From Arthrobacter sp. UNC362MFTsu5.1 (GTDB lineage: Bacteria; Actinomycetota; Actinomycetes; Actinomycetales; Micrococcaceae): a stretch of DNA of 64,000 nt. The stretch covers positions 23,607-87,606 of the forward strand of contig NZ_JMLE01000021.1 in the NCBI RefSeq assembly GCF_000685965.1, given 5' to 3'. Below the pieces are notes generated by a model. The model did not search any database, was not told the origin of the DNA, and saw nothing but the letters and a program-made list of their open reading frames with translations. Both the position numbers and the translations under genes were made by a program. Of the stretch, positions 41,254 to 50,049 are shown in pieces (the first letter of the stretch is position 1; every line of letters begins with the position of its first letter).

Positions 41254-42815
41254 TTCTTCAGTCCCGTCGTGGAGAAGTCGTAGAGGCCGTCGGCCCGCTG
41301 GGTCCAGTCCAGCTTAGTGTCCACGGCGAAGTTGTTGGCGGGAACGTAGAGCGGGATGTAGTAGCCCTGCTCGTTGCTGAGGCCCAGGAGCTCGTCAAAG
41401 ACGGACAGCCGGTCCTTGCCCTCAACACCGCGCTGCTTGACGGCCAGCTCGGCGGTCCTGGGGTCTTGGGCGTAGTTGTTGTTGCCGGCCTTCTCGTAGA
41501 AGTCGGTCAGCGGCAGATCGCCGTCCACGGTGGACGGTGCCCAGGTGTTCAAGTAGATGCCCTTCATCTGCCGGTTGCGGACCTTCAGTGTGTGGGTGGC
41601 TTGGTCAGCGCCCACCAGGTTGACCTTGATTCCTGCGGTGGTGAGGTAGCCCTGGATGGCCTGGGCCACCTCGCCGCTCAGCGGGATCCGGCCGTCGAGG
41701 GCGTACTCGAAGTCGATGCTTTCGCCGTTGTACCCGGCTTCTGCCAGCAGTTTCTTGGCCTCGTCCGGGTTGTAGCCGCCGTCGGACAGCCCGGCGACGA
41801 AGCCCTCAACAGCCGGGGCGAGCATCTGGGTGGCCGGTTCGCCGAGGCCGGACAGTACGGTGCCCACGATGGCCTTCTTGTCGATGGCCATTCCGATCGC
41901 CCGGCGGATCTTCGCATCGGCCAGGATGCCGGTTTTGGAGTTGACCCCGAGGAACACCACACCGTTGGACAGCTCCGACTGCACGTTCGCCGCGCCGGAC
42001 CCCTTGACCGGTTCCACCTGGGCAGGGCTGATCTGGGCCACATCCAGGGAGCCTGAGAGGACGCCGTTGACGCGGGACTCGTCCGAGGCGACCGGCACCA
42101 GGCTGACGGCGTCCAGCTTGGCGGGCTCGCCCCAGTAGGAATCGTTGCGGACCAGGTCATAGGCAACACCGCGCTGGATCTTCTCGAACTTGAAAGGGCC
42201 GGAGCCCACCGGAGCCGCTGCGAAGGCCTCCGGACCCATGGCGGCGTACGCCTGGTCCGGGACGATGGAGATCAGTGAGGTGTTGCGGGGGAAGGCTGAG
42301 AAAGGCGCCTTCATGTTGAACCGCACAGTGACCTCGTCCACCTTTTCCACCGATGCCAGCGAGCTGAGGTAGCCGAAGTTTTCCGAGGTGGGGTCCTCAA
42401 GGATGCGGGTAAAGGAGAACACCACGTCATCGGCCGTCAGCGGCTCGCCGTTGGTGAAAGTGACTCCTTCCCGGATGGTGAAGTCCCACGTGGTCAGGTC
42501 TGCGTTGGGTGTCCATTTGGTGGCGAGTTTGGGCTCCAGCGATCCGTCCGCGGTGATCTTGGTGAGCTGGTCGAAGGTGTTGAAGAAGACGGAGAGGACC
42601 ACCAGGCTGCCGGTCTTCACCGGGTTCATGGAGGTGGGGTCGGTGGGCAGGGCCGCCACAATCTTGCCTCCGGTTCCGGTTCCGGCCTCGGCTGAGGAGC
42701 CGGAGGTGGATTCGAAGCCGCCGGCGCAGCCGGTGAGCATTAGCGCGGAGGCGAGGCCCACGGAGAGGACGGGCAGGGCGCGGCGGAACGGGGAGCGGGC
42801 ATGGGACATCGGCAT
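41250..42815 (-). CDS. Family 5 (oligopeptide/nickel type) ABC binding lipoprotein
   Basis: This 521-residue binding protein has lipobox LTGC (Cys ~29). Family marks are TKWTPNADLTTWDFTIREGVTFTNGEPLTADDVVFSFTRIL, then VGSGPFKFEKIQRGVAYDLVRNDSYWGEPAKLDAV and IRRAIGMAIDKKAIV. ATG 42815 has AGGAGA 4-5 nt upstream. It is cotranscribed with two ATPase and two permease genes and the amidohydrolase. The ligand need not be a peptide. Confidence 0.9.
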   Translation of the reverse strand: MPMSHARSPFRRALPVLSVGLASALMLTGCAGGFESTSGSSAEAGTGTGGKIVAALPTDPTSMNPVKTGSLVVLSVFFNTFDQLTKITADGSLEPKLATKWTPNADLTTWDFTIREGVTFTNGEPLTADDVVFSFTRILEDPTSENFGYLSSLASVEKVDEVTVRFNMKAPFSAFPRNTSLISIVPDQAYAAMGPEAFAAAPVGSGPFKFEKIQRGVAYDLVRNDSYWGEPAKLDAVSLVPVASDESRVNGVLSGSLDVAQISPAQVEPVKGSGAANVQSELSNGVVFLGVNSKTGILADAKIRRAIGMAIDKKAIVGTVLSGLGEPATQMLAPAVEGFVAGLSDGGYNPDEAKKLLAEAGYNGESIDFEYALDGRIPLSGEVAQAIQGYLTTAGIKVNLVGADQATHTLKVRNRQMKGIYLNTWAPSTVDGDLPLTDFYEKAGNNNYAQDPRTAELAVKQRGVEGKDRLSVFDELLGLSNEQGYYIPLYVPANNFAVDTKLDWTQRADGLYDFSTTGLKK

Positions 42816-42884
42816 GGGTTCTCCTGGAAGGTGTGGTTGGCCGGTGCGGCCGGGGTTGGGAGGGACGTGCGAGGCTGCGGGTGC

Positions 42885-43895
42885 CTAGGAATGGACCAGC
42901 AGGCAGGCGGACTGGTGCGCCGGGCGGACGGGAAAGTCCGCCTGGGTGGGCACCGGGGGAAGGAGCTGGGGTACGACGGCGGCGCAGGCTTCCGTGGCCA
43001 TCGGACAGCGGGTGCGGAACGAGCAGCCGGACGGCAGGTTGGCGGCGTCCGGCAGGTCGCCGCGGAGCACGATCCGCTGCCGGGATGCGGCAGCTGCCGG
43101 ATCGGCCACGGGGGCCGCGGACAGCAGCGCCCGGGTGTAGGGGTGCTGCGGGTTGTTGAAGACGTCCGCCACTGGCCCTGTTTCCACAATCCTGCCCATG
43201 TACATCACTGCCACGCGGTGGCTGATCTGCCGCACCACCGAGAGGTCGTGGGCGATGAACAGATAGGAGAGGCCCAGCTCGGCCTGGAGGTCCTGGAGCA
43301 GGTTGATCACCTGTGCCTGTACGGACACGTCCAGGGCGGACACCGGTTCGTCTAGGATGAGCAGCTCCGGCTTCAGGGCCAGGGCCCGGGCGATGCCCAC
43401 CCGCTGGCGCTGGCCGCCGGAGAACTCGGAGGGCCGGCGGCCGCCCATGGCCTCGGTGAGACCCACCTGTTCGAGCAAGCGGTTCACTGCGGCGGCGGTG
43501 TACTGGCCGTTGATCCGCAGCGGCTCGGCGATGATCTCGTGCACGGTCATCCGCGGGTCCAGCGAGGAGTACGGGTCCTGGAACACCATCTGCATCCGGG
43601 CCCGTTCCTGCCGGCGGCGGCCGTTCAGCAGTCCGGCGAGGTTGCGGCCGCCCACCGCCACGGTGCCGGCTGTGGGTTTGTTCATGCCCAGGATGGTGCG
43701 GACCAGGGTGGATTTGCCGCAGCCGGATTCACCCACCAGGCCCAGGGTTTCGCCGGGTGCCACGTGGAGGGAGACGCCGTTGACGGCCTTGAGGGTGCGG
43801 CGGGAAAACAGCGGGCCGCGGGCCGGGAATTCGACCATGAGGTCTTGGATGGTCAGGACGTCCAGGAAGGGCGGGGCCGGGGTGTCGGTTCTCAT
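42885..43895 (-). CDS. ABC transporter ATPase, OppF/DppF type
   Basis: This ~336-residue ATPase has Walker A GESGCGKSTL, Q-loop MVFQDPYSSLDPRMTV, signature SGGQRQRVGIARAL, Walker B LLILDEPVSALDVS and H-loop IAHDLS. The C-terminal oligopeptide-type extension holds SGCSFRTRCPMATEAC with the Cys pattern typical of iron-sulfur-containing Opp/Dpp ATPases. ATG 43895 overlaps the OppD-type stop by ATGA. Confidence 0.93.
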   Translation of the reverse strand: MRTDTPAPPFLDVLTIQDLMVEFPARGPLFSRRTLKAVNGVSLHVAPGETLGLVGESGCGKSTLVRTILGMNKPTAGTVAVGGRNLAGLLNGRRRQERARMQMVFQDPYSSLDPRMTVHEIIAEPLRINGQYTAAAVNRLLEQVGLTEAMGGRRPSEFSGGQRQRVGIARALALKPELLILDEPVSALDVSVQAQVINLLQDLQAELGLSYLFIAHDLSVVRQISHRVAVMYMGRIVETGPVADVFNNPQHPYTRALLSAAPVADPAAAASRQRIVLRGDLPDAANLPSGCSFRTRCPMATEACAAVVPQLLPPVPTQADFPVRPAHQSACLLVHS

Positions 43896-44986
43896 ACCGG
43901 TTGTCCTTTCAGCAGTTGCAGGGTGCTTTCGCCGGCGAAGTGACAGGCCGCGGCACGCCCGCCGGGGTGTGCGGCGCCGTCGGGGTGCGCCATTCCCTGG
44001 GGCTGTGCGGCGCCTTCGGCGCTGGACGGGGGAGTAGGGAGCAGCGTGAGCAGCGGCCGGGCAGCGGTGCATTTGTCCCGGCCGCTGCCGAGGTGGCAGC
44101 GCGGCTGGAAGGCGCAGCCGGCGGGCCGTTCGGCGGCGGCCGGGGGCGAACCCGGAATCGCGAAGGCGCGTTCGCCGGCGGTCCCTTCACCCAGGACGCT
44201 GGCCAGCAGGCCGGCGGTGTACGGGTGGGCAGGGGAGCTGAACAGCTGGTGCACGCCAGCGGTTTCCACCACCCGGCCGCTGTACATGACGGCCACCCGG
44301 TCCGCGGCCTCGGCCACCAGTCCAAGGTCGTGAGTAATGAGGATCATGGCCGAGCCCGCCCGGCGCCGGGCCTCAGCCAGGACGTCCATCACCTGGGCCT
44401 GGACCGTGACGTCCAGTGCTGTGGTGGGTTCATCGGCGATCAGCAGGCCGGGATCGTGCGCCATGGCCATGGCGATCATGGCCCGCTGCCGCATGCCGCC
44501 GGACCACTGGTGCGGATAGGAAGCGGCTCGGCCTTGGGGATCGGGAACGCCGACGGCGGCCAGCAGGCTGTGCACTTTGTCCGCGGTTTGCTTTCGGTTC
44601 AGTCCGGAGGCGTGCAGTTTCACGGCTTCGGCGAGTTGGCGCCCTACGCGCTGCAGCGGGTTCAGGGCGGACATGGGGTCCTGGAACACCATGGCCAGGT
44701 CCTTGCCGCGGAGGCGGCGCATCTCGGCCTCGGGCAGTTGTGCCAGGTCGCGGCCGCGGAACAGGATCCGTCCGGAGGCGATCCGCACGCCCGGCGGCAG
44801 CAGGTCCATGATGGCCAGGACCGTCAGGCTCTTGCCGGAGCCGGACTCGCCCACCAGGGCGAACACCTCGTCCTGGTGGACGTCGAAGGTGACGCCGTCC
44901 ACCAGCCGTACCGGGCCGTCGTCGCCCCTTACTTCGATGGTGAGGTCCTGCACTGACAGCAGCGGGCCGGTGTAGGTGGTGCTCAT
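43892..44986 (-). CDS. ABC transporter ATPase, OppD/DppD type
   Basis: This ~364-residue ATPase has Walker A GESGSGKSLTVLA, MVFQDPMSALNPLQRVG, signature WSGGMRQRAMIAMAMA, Walker B LLIADEPTTALDVT and ITHDLGLVAEAADRVAVMYSG. The C-terminal extension has the Cys motif CAFQPRCHLGSGRDKC. ATG 44986 overlaps the stop of the permease by ATGA. Together with the OppF-type protein it powers the importer. Confidence 0.93.
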   Translation of the reverse strand: MSTTYTGPLLSVQDLTIEVRGDDGPVRLVDGVTFDVHQDEVFALVGESGSGKSLTVLAIMDLLPPGVRIASGRILFRGRDLAQLPEAEMRRLRGKDLAMVFQDPMSALNPLQRVGRQLAEAVKLHASGLNRKQTADKVHSLLAAVGVPDPQGRAASYPHQWSGGMRQRAMIAMAMAHDPGLLIADEPTTALDVTVQAQVMDVLAEARRRAGSAMILITHDLGLVAEAADRVAVMYSGRVVETAGVHQLFSSPAHPYTAGLLASVLGEGTAGERAFAIPGSPPAAAERPAGCAFQPRCHLGSGRDKCTAARPLLTLLPTPPSSAEGAAQPQGMAHPDGAAHPGGRAAACHFAGESTLQLLKGQPV

Positions 44987-45945
44987 GCTGTGCGTCCTTT
45001 CCGCAGGAGTGCGCCGGTGGTTCCTTCGGCGGTGAAGCGCTGGCTGACAAACTGGGCGCCGGCCACGGTCAGGAACATCACGATGCCCGGCAGGACGGCC
45101 AGCCAAGGGTTGGTGCCCAGGTATTTCTGGCCCTCGAAGATCATGGATCCCCAGCTGGGAACGGGCGGCTGGACGCCCAGGCCCAGGTACTCGAGGGAGG
45201 ATTCGATGAGGATGATGGTGGCAATGTCCGTGGCGGCGATAATCAGGGTCTGGGAGAAGACGTTGGGCAGGATGTGCTTGCGGATCACCCAGCCGTGTCC
45301 GCCGCCCTGGGTGAGCGGTGCCAGGACGAAGTCGCGGTTCCGCAGGGACCGGGCCAGGTTCCGGCTGACCCTGGCGTAGCCCACCCAGTAGGTCAAGCCA
45401 AGGGTGGCGATGGTCAACGTGGCGCTGGGGCCGGTGACGGCGGCGACGGCGATCAGGAGCAGCACCACGGGCATGGCCAGGTTGACGTCGGCCAGGGTGG
45501 TGACGGCGGAGTCGAGCCGGCCGCCGAAGTAGCCGGCCGCCATGCCCAGCCCGGTGCCGATCACGGCGTTCAGGATGACGACGGCGAGGGCGATGCCCAG
45601 GGTGACGAAGCTGGCCAGGGACAGGCGGCTGAGCATGTCCCGGCCCAGGGAGTCCGTTCCCAGCAGGTGGTCCGGATCGGTTAAGGGCTTGCGCATGGCC
45701 GCGGAGAGGTCCTGGCCGAAGGGGTCGTAGCCGGGGAGCAGGGCGCCGCCGGCGGCAAGCAGGAGTACCAGGCCCAGCATCACGCAGCCGGCCACGAAGG
45801 CGGGGGAAGCAGCAGCGCCGCGCTTGCCGCGTGCGGCGGCAGGGCGCCGTCGTACTTTGCCATGTTGGTCCCCTTGGCGACTGTCGCCTGAGCGTGTGGC
45901 GGGGGGAACTAGGGTGGGGTCGGTGGGCAGGAGCTGCTGGGTCAT
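44983..45945 (-). CDS. ABC permease, OppC/DppC type
   Basis: This 320-residue permease has a basic N terminus, helix 1 GCVMLGLVLLLAAGGALLPGYDPFGQDL, then HLLGTDSLGRDMLSRL (conserved GTDxxGRD). The EAA-like loop lies near RDFVLAPLTQGGGHGWVIRKHILPN and the SLEYLGLGVQPPVPSWGSMI stretch closes it. ATG 45945 overlaps the OppB-type stop. Confidence 0.93.
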   Translation of the reverse strand: MTQQLLPTDPTLVPPATRSGDSRQGDQHGKVRRRPAAARGKRGAAASPAFVAGCVMLGLVLLLAAGGALLPGYDPFGQDLSAAMRKPLTDPDHLLGTDSLGRDMLSRLSLASFVTLGIALAVVILNAVIGTGLGMAAGYFGGRLDSAVTTLADVNLAMPVVLLLIAVAAVTGPSATLTIATLGLTYWVGYARVSRNLARSLRNRDFVLAPLTQGGGHGWVIRKHILPNVFSQTLIIAATDIATIILIESSLEYLGLGVQPPVPSWGSMIFEGQKYLGTNPWLAVLPGIVMFLTVAGAQFVSQRFTAEGTTGALLRKGRTA

Positions 45946-46859
45946 GCCAGGCTCACTCTCGGATCGATCTTGGCGGCGATGAGGTCCACGGCCAGGTTCA
46001 CGGTGACGAAGATCAGGGCCACTACCAGCAGTCCGGCCTGGACGATGGGGAAGTCGCGCTGGCTGACGGCCTCGGTGAGCACCTGGCCCAGGCCGGGCCA
46101 GGCAAAGACTGCCTCGACGACGACGGTCCCGCCGAGGAGGGATCCCAGGTTCAGGCCCGCCATGGTGAGCACCGGCAGTACGGAGTTGGGGAGCATGTGG
46201 GAGAACAGCACACGGGCCCGGCTCTGGCCTTTGGAGAAGGCGGTGCGGACATAGTCCTGGCCGGCCTGGTCACTGAGGGCGGAGTCGATGAGCCGGACGT
46301 AGAGGACGAACTGCCCCGTGGCGATGGTGAGGACGGGAAGTACCAGGCTTGCGGGGCTGGTCCTGCCGAGGGAGGGCAGCATGCCCAGCGCCACGGAGAA
46401 GAGCAGCCCGGCGAGCAGGGCGAAGAAGAAGTCCGGGACGGAGTGGCGGAGCGATCCGCCCCAGATGAAGAGCGAGCGGAGGGTCCGGCTGCCGGTCAGC
46501 TGGATGGCGGTGGCGGCCAGGACGGCCAGGAGAAGGCCCAGCAGGAAGGACCAAAAGGCCAGTTCGAAGGTGGCGGGGAGCCGTTCGGCGATCAGCGCCA
46601 GGGCGGATTCGCGCTGCCGGTAGGAGGTGCCGAAGTCGCCGCGGAGTACATTGGCCAGGAAGGTCAGGTACTGGACGTGCAGGGGTTCGTTGAAGCCGAG
46701 GGCGCCGTTGAGGGCGTCCACTTCTGCGGGGGTGGCGCTGTCCGGCAGGAGCAGGCCGGCGGGTTTGCCCGTGGCCCGGCCCAGGACGAAGGCGAAGGTC
46801 AGCACGCAGAAGAGGGTGAAGACCGCCTGGCCGATGCGTTTGATCAGGTACTGGGGCAC
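45942..46859 (-). CDS. ABC permease, OppB/DppB type
   Basis: This ~305-residue permease opens the importer operon. It starts VPQYLIKRIGQAVFTLFCVLTFAFVLGRATG. The conserved FGTSYRQRESALALIAERLPATFELA and the loop GQDYVRTAFSKGQSRARVLFSHMLPNSVLPVL identify the family. GTG 46859 with GAGAGGGGG 4 nt upstream is preferred to 46916. The operators upstream at 46990 and 47041 probably control it. Confidence 0.92.
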   Translation of the reverse strand: MPQYLIKRIGQAVFTLFCVLTFAFVLGRATGKPAGLLLPDSATPAEVDALNGALGFNEPLHVQYLTFLANVLRGDFGTSYRQRESALALIAERLPATFELAFWSFLLGLLLAVLAATAIQLTGSRTLRSLFIWGGSLRHSVPDFFFALLAGLLFSVALGMLPSLGRTSPASLVLPVLTIATGQFVLYVRLIDSALSDQAGQDYVRTAFSKGQSRARVLFSHMLPNSVLPVLTMAGLNLGSLLGGTVVVEAVFAWPGLGQVLTEAVSQRDFPIVQAGLLVVALIFVTVNLAVDLIAAKIDPRVSLA

Positions 46860-46989
46860 TGTGCCCCCTCTCAGAAAGTTGTTGTTGCATTCCCCTCGAG
46901 CAGGGGTTCCGATCACAGCGTAAGGGCGGTTTTTGGGCTTTCGGCCCAGTTGACCGGATCGTCATCGAGGTTAAACATGCCGGAAACTT

Positions 46990-47052
46990 TTGAATACCAA
47001 ATAGCGCAATATTGGCCTTGATAAGCTCGTAAGTGCATGCTTGGAATACCAA
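46990..47052. promoter_or_regulatory. Two GntR-type operators between importer and regulator
   Basis: TTGGAATACCAA (47041-47052) and the near copy TTGAATACCAA (46990-47000) are 51 bp apart, about five helical turns. They lie between the divergent importer operon and the GntR gene, and fit FadR/VanR-type GntR regulators. Confidence 0.65.
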
Positions 47053-47087
47053 ACTGCATTTCTTGCCCTGAAAAATGAGGAGAAGCT

Positions 47088-47792
47088 ATGGCAAACCCGG
47101 AGCCTTCAGAGCTGGGACCAGGCCTGTCGGAGCAAGTGGCTGAGGCGCTGCGGGAACGCATCATTTCAGGCCAGCTTCCCGGCGGCAGCAAGCTTAATGA
47201 ACGTGAGCTGTCCGCCGAGCTGCAAGTTTCCCGCATCCCCTTGAGGGAAGCGCTGCCGCTGCTTGAGGCTGAGGGGTTCATCCACTCCGAAGCTCGGCGG
47301 GGCAGTTTTGTGCACACCTTCACGCTGCGGGATGCCGTGGAGGTTTTTGACCTTCGCCTGCGGCTGGAGCCGTTCGCGGCCCAGTGCGCGGCGCTCCGGG
47401 TGGCCGGCGGTGCCAGCCCCGAGGACCTGCTGGCGTCGCTGGAGTTCGCCCGCACCGGCGTTCCGGGGGAGCAGGCGTCCGGACGCAACTCGGACCTGCA
47501 TGAGGAGATCGTGCGACTGGCGGACCACGACCTCCTGCGCCGGCTGTCCAGCCTGCTCAACGGCCGGGTCCGCTGGCTGTTCCGCCTCACTCCGGAACGG
47601 GATACTCCCGGGATGTGGGAAGAACACGCCGAACTGGTGCATGCCATCGCGGAGGGACGGCCCGCGCTGGCCGAGGCCCTGGCGAGTGCGCATGTGGAGC
47701 GGGGGCGGCATGCCTCCCTGCCGCACCTGAGCGAACGCCTGCCCAGCGAGCCCGTGCCGCGGCGCGGGCGCAAGACCCGCAGCCCTGCCTAG
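47088..47792 (+). CDS. GntR-family (FCD) regulator
   Basis: This 234-residue regulator has winged helix LSEQVAEALRERIISGQLPGGSKLNERELSAELQVSRIPLREALPLLEAEGFIHSEARRGSFV and an FCD effector domain (VFDLRLRLEPFAAQCAALRV, HEEIVRLADHDLLRRLSSLL, EEHAELVHAIAEGRPALAEALASAHVE). It is divergent from the importer operon, and the gap holds two matching operators. GAGGAG lies 5 nt before the ATG. It likely represses both directions until the imported compound is present. Confidence 0.92.
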   Translation: MANPEPSELGPGLSEQVAEALRERIISGQLPGGSKLNERELSAELQVSRIPLREALPLLEAEGFIHSEARRGSFVHTFTLRDAVEVFDLRLRLEPFAAQCAALRVAGGASPEDLLASLEFARTGVPGEQASGRNSDLHEEIVRLADHDLLRRLSSLLNGRVRWLFRLTPERDTPGMWEEHAELVHAIAEGRPALAEALASAHVERGRHASLPHLSERLPSEPVPRRGRKTRSPA

Positions 47793-47835
47793 CTGTTTCC
47801 TGTTTTCTCCTTTGCCTACCACTTTCGAGGTACCC

Positions 47836-48822
47836 ATGACGCTCGTGCTCACAGCTTCCGTTCTTGAAACCCTGGCCGACATGCCGGCCACCATCACCGC
47901 CGTCGAGCAGGCCTTTGCCGCGATCGCCGAAGGTGACGCCTGCCAGCCGCCCCCGACGTCCCTGCACCTGCCGTCCTCCGACGGGCGCTTCATCCTGTTG
48001 TCCGGCCTGGGCGATGCCCAGGGGCTGGCCGGCGTGAAACTGCTGGCCGACATTCCGGCCAACCGCGACGCCGGGCTGCCCACCCAGCGATCCAGTATTG
48101 TGCTGTCGGACCAGCGGACGGGAGAGTGCCTTGCCCTGCTGGACGGCCGGGTGCCCACCCGCGTGCGCACCGCCGCCGCCAGTGCTGTGGCCAGCAAGCA
48201 TCTTGCCCGGCCGAACAGTTCCACGCTGGGGCTGATCGGTGCCGGGGCGCTCGCGGTGGCGCATGTGGAGGCAATGCTCACGGTGCTGCCGATCGACACG
48301 GTGGTGGTGTGGTCCCGCAGCGCCGCCACGGTGGACGCTTTCCGGGCGAAGATCGATCATCTTCCGGTGAAGGTGGTGGCCGCCGGCGGGATCCGGGACG
48401 TGGTGGAGGCAGCTGATGTGCTGTGCACGCTAACGCCGTCGGTGGAGCCGCTGGTGCGGGGCGAGTGGTTCCTGCCCGGGCTGCACGTTAACGCGGTCGG
48501 CGCCCGGCCCCGTCCGACGCACCGGGAGATCGACTCCGAGGGCATGGCCCGGTCCAGCCTGTTCGTGGACAGTGTCGCGACCGTCACCGAGAAATCCGGC
48601 GACTTGCTGATGGCAGTTTCGGAAGGCGCCGTTTCCGTGGGTGACATCCGCGGCGAGCTGGGGCAGGTAGTGGCGGGTCAGGTCCCCGGCCGCCGGGATG
48701 AGGGCGACATCACCCTGTTCAACTCCGTGGGGATCGGCATGCAGGATGTGGCAATCGGGCGGCTGCTGTACGACGCCGCGGTTGAGCGTGGGCTTGGGGT
48801 TCGGGTAGACATGGCGGGGTGA
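47836..48822 (+). CDS. Ornithine cyclodeaminase / mu-crystallin family protein
   Basis: This 328-residue NAD(P)-binding protein is of the OCD family. It shows LKLLADIPANRDAGLPTQRSSIVLSD-like substrate-site strands, GRVPTRVRTAAASAVASKHLARPNSSTLGLIGAGALAVAHVEAM (Rossmann glycine motif) and LCTLTPSVEPLVRGEWFLPGLHVNAVGA. ATG 47836 has GAGGT 5 nt upstream. It follows the GntR gene and may act on the product of the amidohydrolase. Family members include ornithine cyclodeaminase, alanine dehydrogenase and ketimine reductases; the exact reaction is unknown. Confidence 0.85.
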   Translation: MTLVLTASVLETLADMPATITAVEQAFAAIAEGDACQPPPTSLHLPSSDGRFILLSGLGDAQGLAGVKLLADIPANRDAGLPTQRSSIVLSDQRTGECLALLDGRVPTRVRTAAASAVASKHLARPNSSTLGLIGAGALAVAHVEAMLTVLPIDTVVVWSRSAATVDAFRAKIDHLPVKVVAAGGIRDVVEAADVLCTLTPSVEPLVRGEWFLPGLHVNAVGARPRPTHREIDSEGMARSSLFVDSVATVTEKSGDLLMAVSEGAVSVGDIRGELGQVVAGQVPGRRDEGDITLFNSVGIGMQDVAIGRLLYDAAVERGLGVRVDMAG

Positions 48823-48967
48823 GTTGCGAGCGTTGCGGCCCCCAGATTCGGCAGCCGCTCCAAATCGAACGGGCCCACCGGGCCACCGCATTCAAGCAGA
48901 CGCCAGCGAACACCCGCCTCGCCCCCGCAACCCTGTGCGCGGAACGGGGGCAGGGACGGGGATAGAG

Positions 48968-49384
48968 CTACTTCGTTACGTGAACGACCACGGCCTTATC
49001 GACGGCTTGTTCCACGCCGGCGTTATCGATACCTGTCACTGTCCAGTTGCTGAGCAATAACACGGTCTTGCCAGTGTCAGAGTTGTAAACGATCTTCTTG
49101 AAACCCAGGGCCGAGAGTTCGTCATCGAGTGCCTCTGCATTCATCCCCGCAGCGTTGACCGGAATTGCCGCAGTCGCCGGGGCCGCGGGAGCCGGCGCAG
49201 GCGCGGGAGCCGCCACGACGGCAGGCGCAACAGGTTCAGCTGTTATTGTGGCGGTCGCTGTCACCGTTGCCGTCTGAGTGACGGTGTGCGTGACGGTCGG
49301 AACAGCTTGGGGCGACCCAGCAGCGCAGCTTGATAGGGCCAAGCATAGGAGCGCGCCGCTGGCCAAAGTTGAGATGAGTTTCAA
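48968..49384 (-). CDS. Lipoprotein with PASTA-like domain, cassette copy 1
   Basis: This 138-residue lipoprotein has lipobox LSSC (Cys ~20), a Thr/Val-rich and then Ala/Pro-rich spacer, and a C-terminal PASTA-like module from ~80 (AEALDDELSALGFKKIVYNS ... LLLSNWTVTGIDNAG). The module aligns by eye with the PASTA domain of the protein at 21890. It starts at TTG 49384 with GGGGG upstream, the same codon as its close paralogue at 61104-61529. It lies downstream of a TM2-Ltp gene, as the paralogue does. Confidence 0.8.
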   Translation of the reverse strand: MKLISTLASGALLCLALSSCAAGSPQAVPTVTHTVTQTATVTATATITAEPVAPAVVAAPAPAPAPAAPATAAIPVNAAGMNAEALDDELSALGFKKIVYNSDTGKTVLLLSNWTVTGIDNAGVEQAVDKAVVVHVTK

Positions 49385-50049
49385 ACCAATTCCCCCTAGT
49401 TATTTTTCTGCAAAATCCGTGCATCCATGTCACCATTTTTTACCAAAAGCGGATGGCTTGTGTTGCATTTGACGCTCAGGTCCATTTGACTATTCACGAA
49501 TATGAATGGCAAAGGTATTAAACTCATCTGCAGTCAAGATTCTATTTTCTGGATTATCCCATTGTTCACTAGCGGCGAGTGTCTACAAGTGCAATCTATG
49601 ATTGCTGGGTGAAGTTTGTGTAGGTCTTGAGCGATTCTTGATCAAACGGTTGCTCCGGGCCTAAGAAGCAGCATCCCGGAGAAAAGTAGGCCGGACTCCA
49701 CTGTGTGTTCTGCGCGAATTTTTGCCCATTGATGGCTTATTTAGTAGCCATCAGCGACTTTGCGGAGGCAATCCGCCGGCACCTGGCGTGACGACGGACT
49801 CTCATTGTGCCTGATCCAGTTTGAAGGCAACAGGTTTGGAAGGCGACCCGGATGCGTTCTGGCGGCACTGGGCATCATCGGCAGCGGCCGAGGGAAGCTC
49901 GAAGCCGTTGCGGGCCCAATCGGATCTTCAAGGGAAGACCCCTGGACAGCATCCAGGGGTCTTCGACCGCGGTCCGGTGTGTATGTCGGTGGCTCAGTTC
50001 CAAGGTCCCATTGGAACCCAAAAATCATCCGGGGAACTGAGCCAGACCA
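49385..50049. other. AT-richer gap with two strong hairpins inside cassette 1
   Basis: From 49385 to ~49760 the DNA is clearly AT-richer than its surroundings and shows no gene. Then come a 12-bp perfect hairpin (49935-49946 with 49952-49963) and, directly after the TM2-Ltp stop, a 12-bp perfect inverted pair (49990-50001 with 50033-50044) that should terminate that gene. Confidence 0.55.

Noticed and set aside
43901..44956. Long + strand frame opposite the OppD-type gene
   Set aside because: Antisense shadow; no domain and no ribosome site.
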